Shown here in pieces: positions 6,485 through 7,140 of a stretch of 7,140 nucleotides of DNA; the first letter of the stretch is position 1, and every line of letters starts with the position of its first letter. Below the pieces are notes generated by a model. That model saw only the letters and a list, made by a program, of their open reading frames with translations, was not told the DNA's origin and made no database searches. The stretch is from Phycisphaerales bacterium (GTDB lineage: Bacteria; Planctomycetota; Phycisphaerae; Sedimentisphaerales; Anaerohalosphaeraceae), in NCBI GenBank assembly GCA_003152975.1, contig PMBP01000212.1, positions 1,112-8,251 on the forward strand, read 5' to 3'. The translations under genes were made by a program, and so were the position numbers.

Positions 6485-6508
6485 GCCGATCCGAATGTCG
6501 GATGCGGC
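6485..6508 (+). repeat. Inverted repeat in the predicted 5' leader of the slipin-like gene
   Basis: ATCCGA (6489-6494) and TCGGAT (6498-6503) form a perfect six-base stem with the loop ATG. GCC (6485-6487) and GGC (6506-6508) extend it past a small internal loop. It lies right at the predicted transcription start, so it could be an operator or a 5' mRNA hairpin. No U-tract follows, so it does not look like a terminator. Confidence 0.4.
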
Positions 6509-6537
6509 CAAACGGGGTTTTCGACAAGTCCAGATTC

Positions 6538-6542
6538 AGGAG
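6538..6542 (+). promoter_or_regulatory. Shine-Dalgarno AGGAG of the slipin-like gene
   Basis: AGGAG ends seven bases before the ATG at 6550. An in-frame ATG at 6544 is only one base past this site and is too close to be used, so 6550 is the preferred start. Confidence 0.8.
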
Positions 6543-6549
6543 AATGATT

Positions 6550-7140
6550 ATGGAAACGCAAATTCAAACCATTCGAGATGCACTCAGTCGCAATGTCGTC
6601 AGACCCAGCAACGAACACACCTCATTGGGGCTGGGGCTGCGGTCGATCGTATTTTTGCTGCCGATGCTGGTGCTCGGGTTCATTTTGTACACGATGGCGA
6701 CGCCCAAGAATACTCCGACGGTCATCGGGATCGGTGTGGTGGTGGCTATCGTCTGGAAAGTGTTAGCCGGCGGGATCCGCGTGGCGGCTCAGTGGGAACG
6801 CGGCGTGATCCTGCGGCTGGGCAAATTCCAGTTGGTCCGCGGGCCGGGGCTGATGTATGTCATCCCTGTCATCGAATATGTCCGCTTCATCGACACGCGG
6901 ACGCTGGTGTACAACATCCCGCACCAGAAGGTCATCACGCGGGACAATGTGCCCGCGCAGATCGACGGGGCGCTGTTTTTCATGGTGACCGACCCGGAAA
7001 AGGCCGTCACCCGCATTCAGGATTTCCACTTCGCCATGTCGCAGTATTCCCAAGCGGCGATGCGCGATGTCGTCGGCGGAATGACCCTCGACGAGGTGCT
7101 GTCGGAGCGCGAGAAGATTCAGAACAAGATCGGCGAGCAT
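6550..7140 (+). CDS. SPFH/band 7 domain membrane protein, slipin (stomatin)-like (runs off right edge)
   Basis: The first 197 codons are present; the gene continues past 7140. Two hydrophobic segments, about residues 31-49 and 56-75, precede the SPFH domain, which starts near 78. Family signatures follow in order: QWERGVILRLGKF (81-93), RGPGLMYVIPVIEYV (97-111), IDTRTLVYNIPHQKVITRDNV (114-134, nearly identical in plan to stomatin), DGALFFMVTDPEKAV (139-153), and MTLDEVLSEREKI (178-190), the start of the helical segment. Slipins form membrane-bound oligomeric scaffolds in lipid microdomains and often pair with NfeD-type proteins; any such partner would lie past the right edge. HflK/HflC and prohibitin-like proteins share the fold, but the motif wording fits slipin best. 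It is transcribed away from the peptide genes, and nothing seen ties it to them functionally. Confidence 0.92.
   Translation, partial: METQIQTIRDALSRNVVRPSNEHTSLGLGLRSIVFLLPMLVLGFILYTMATPKNTPTVIGIGVVVAIVWKVLAGGIRVAAQWERGVILRLGKFQLVRGPGLMYVIPVIEYVRFIDTRTLVYNIPHQKVITRDNVPAQIDGALFFMVTDPEKAVTRIQDFHFAMSQYSQAAMRDVVGGMTLDEVLSEREKIQNKIGEH

Larger units (their letters stand above)
6077..6549. other. Divergent intergenic region between the transporter and the slipin-like gene
   Basis: This 473-base stretch has no credible gene; its one open frame (6205-6393) crosses the repeat units and shows no protein-like composition. It holds a candidate minus-strand promoter with tandem repeats (6130-6187), three REP-like units (6237-6385), a candidate plus-strand promoter (6450-6477), a small inverted repeat (6485-6508) and a ribosome binding site (6538-6542). 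I see nothing in 6386-6449. Confidence 0.8.

Noticed and set aside
6578..6766. Plus-strand frame of 62 codons inside the slipin-like gene
   Set aside because: It overlaps the signal-anchor part of the SPFH gene in another frame and is Cys/Trp/Ser-rich without a known pattern.
1..7140. tRNA, rRNA, CRISPR array or phage/insertion-sequence genes
   Set aside because: No such pattern was seen on either strand when reading the window; apart from the REP-like units and the 14-base tandem pair no repeats stood out.

Overview
The window looks like part of a chromosome from a GC-rich (by eye), Gram-negative-type bacterium living at least partly without oxygen. Gram-negative-type is inferred from a lipoprotein with Gln at +2. 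Anaerobic is inferred from an oxygen-sensitive glycyl radical enzyme and its activase. Coding style, a lipoprotein M2 peptidase and REP-like 'ATTCCCGC/GGAATCCAG' repeats would suit Planctomycetota or another environmental phylum, but the sequence alone does not fix the taxon.

Layout. Positions 6076 down to 1 hold five genes, all on the minus strand with short gaps. In transcription order they are: a proton-coupled di/tripeptide transporter of the POT family (6076-4580); an ACE-like M2 metallopeptidase lipoprotein (4556-2883); an M24B proline-specific peptidase with prolidase-type features (2875-1460); a glycyl-radical-enzyme activase with two extra ferredoxin-type cluster motifs (1400-474); and the first 157 codons of a glycyl radical enzyme (470 to the left edge) that strongly resembles trans-4-hydroxy-L-proline dehydratase, HypD. 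Gaps are 23, 7, 59 and 3 bases. Positions 6077-6549 are a divergent intergenic region with candidate promoters for both directions, a tandem 14-base repeat against one -35 box, and three REP-like units. From 6550 to the right edge on the plus strand is the N-terminal part of an SPFH/band 7 (slipin-like) membrane protein.

How the genes may work together. The five minus-strand genes read as one route for proline- and hydroxyproline-rich peptides such as those from collagen, gelatin or plant and algal hydroxyproline-rich glycoproteins. An envelope lipoprotein trims peptides to dipeptides, the POT carrier imports them with protons, a cytoplasmic prolidase-type enzyme frees Pro or Hyp, and the activase switches on HypD. 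HypD dehydrates hydroxyproline to pyrroline-5-carboxylate, which ProC would reduce to proline; proC is not in the window. Each family assignment is visible in the sequence. The joint pathway is an inference from gene order and family chemistry.
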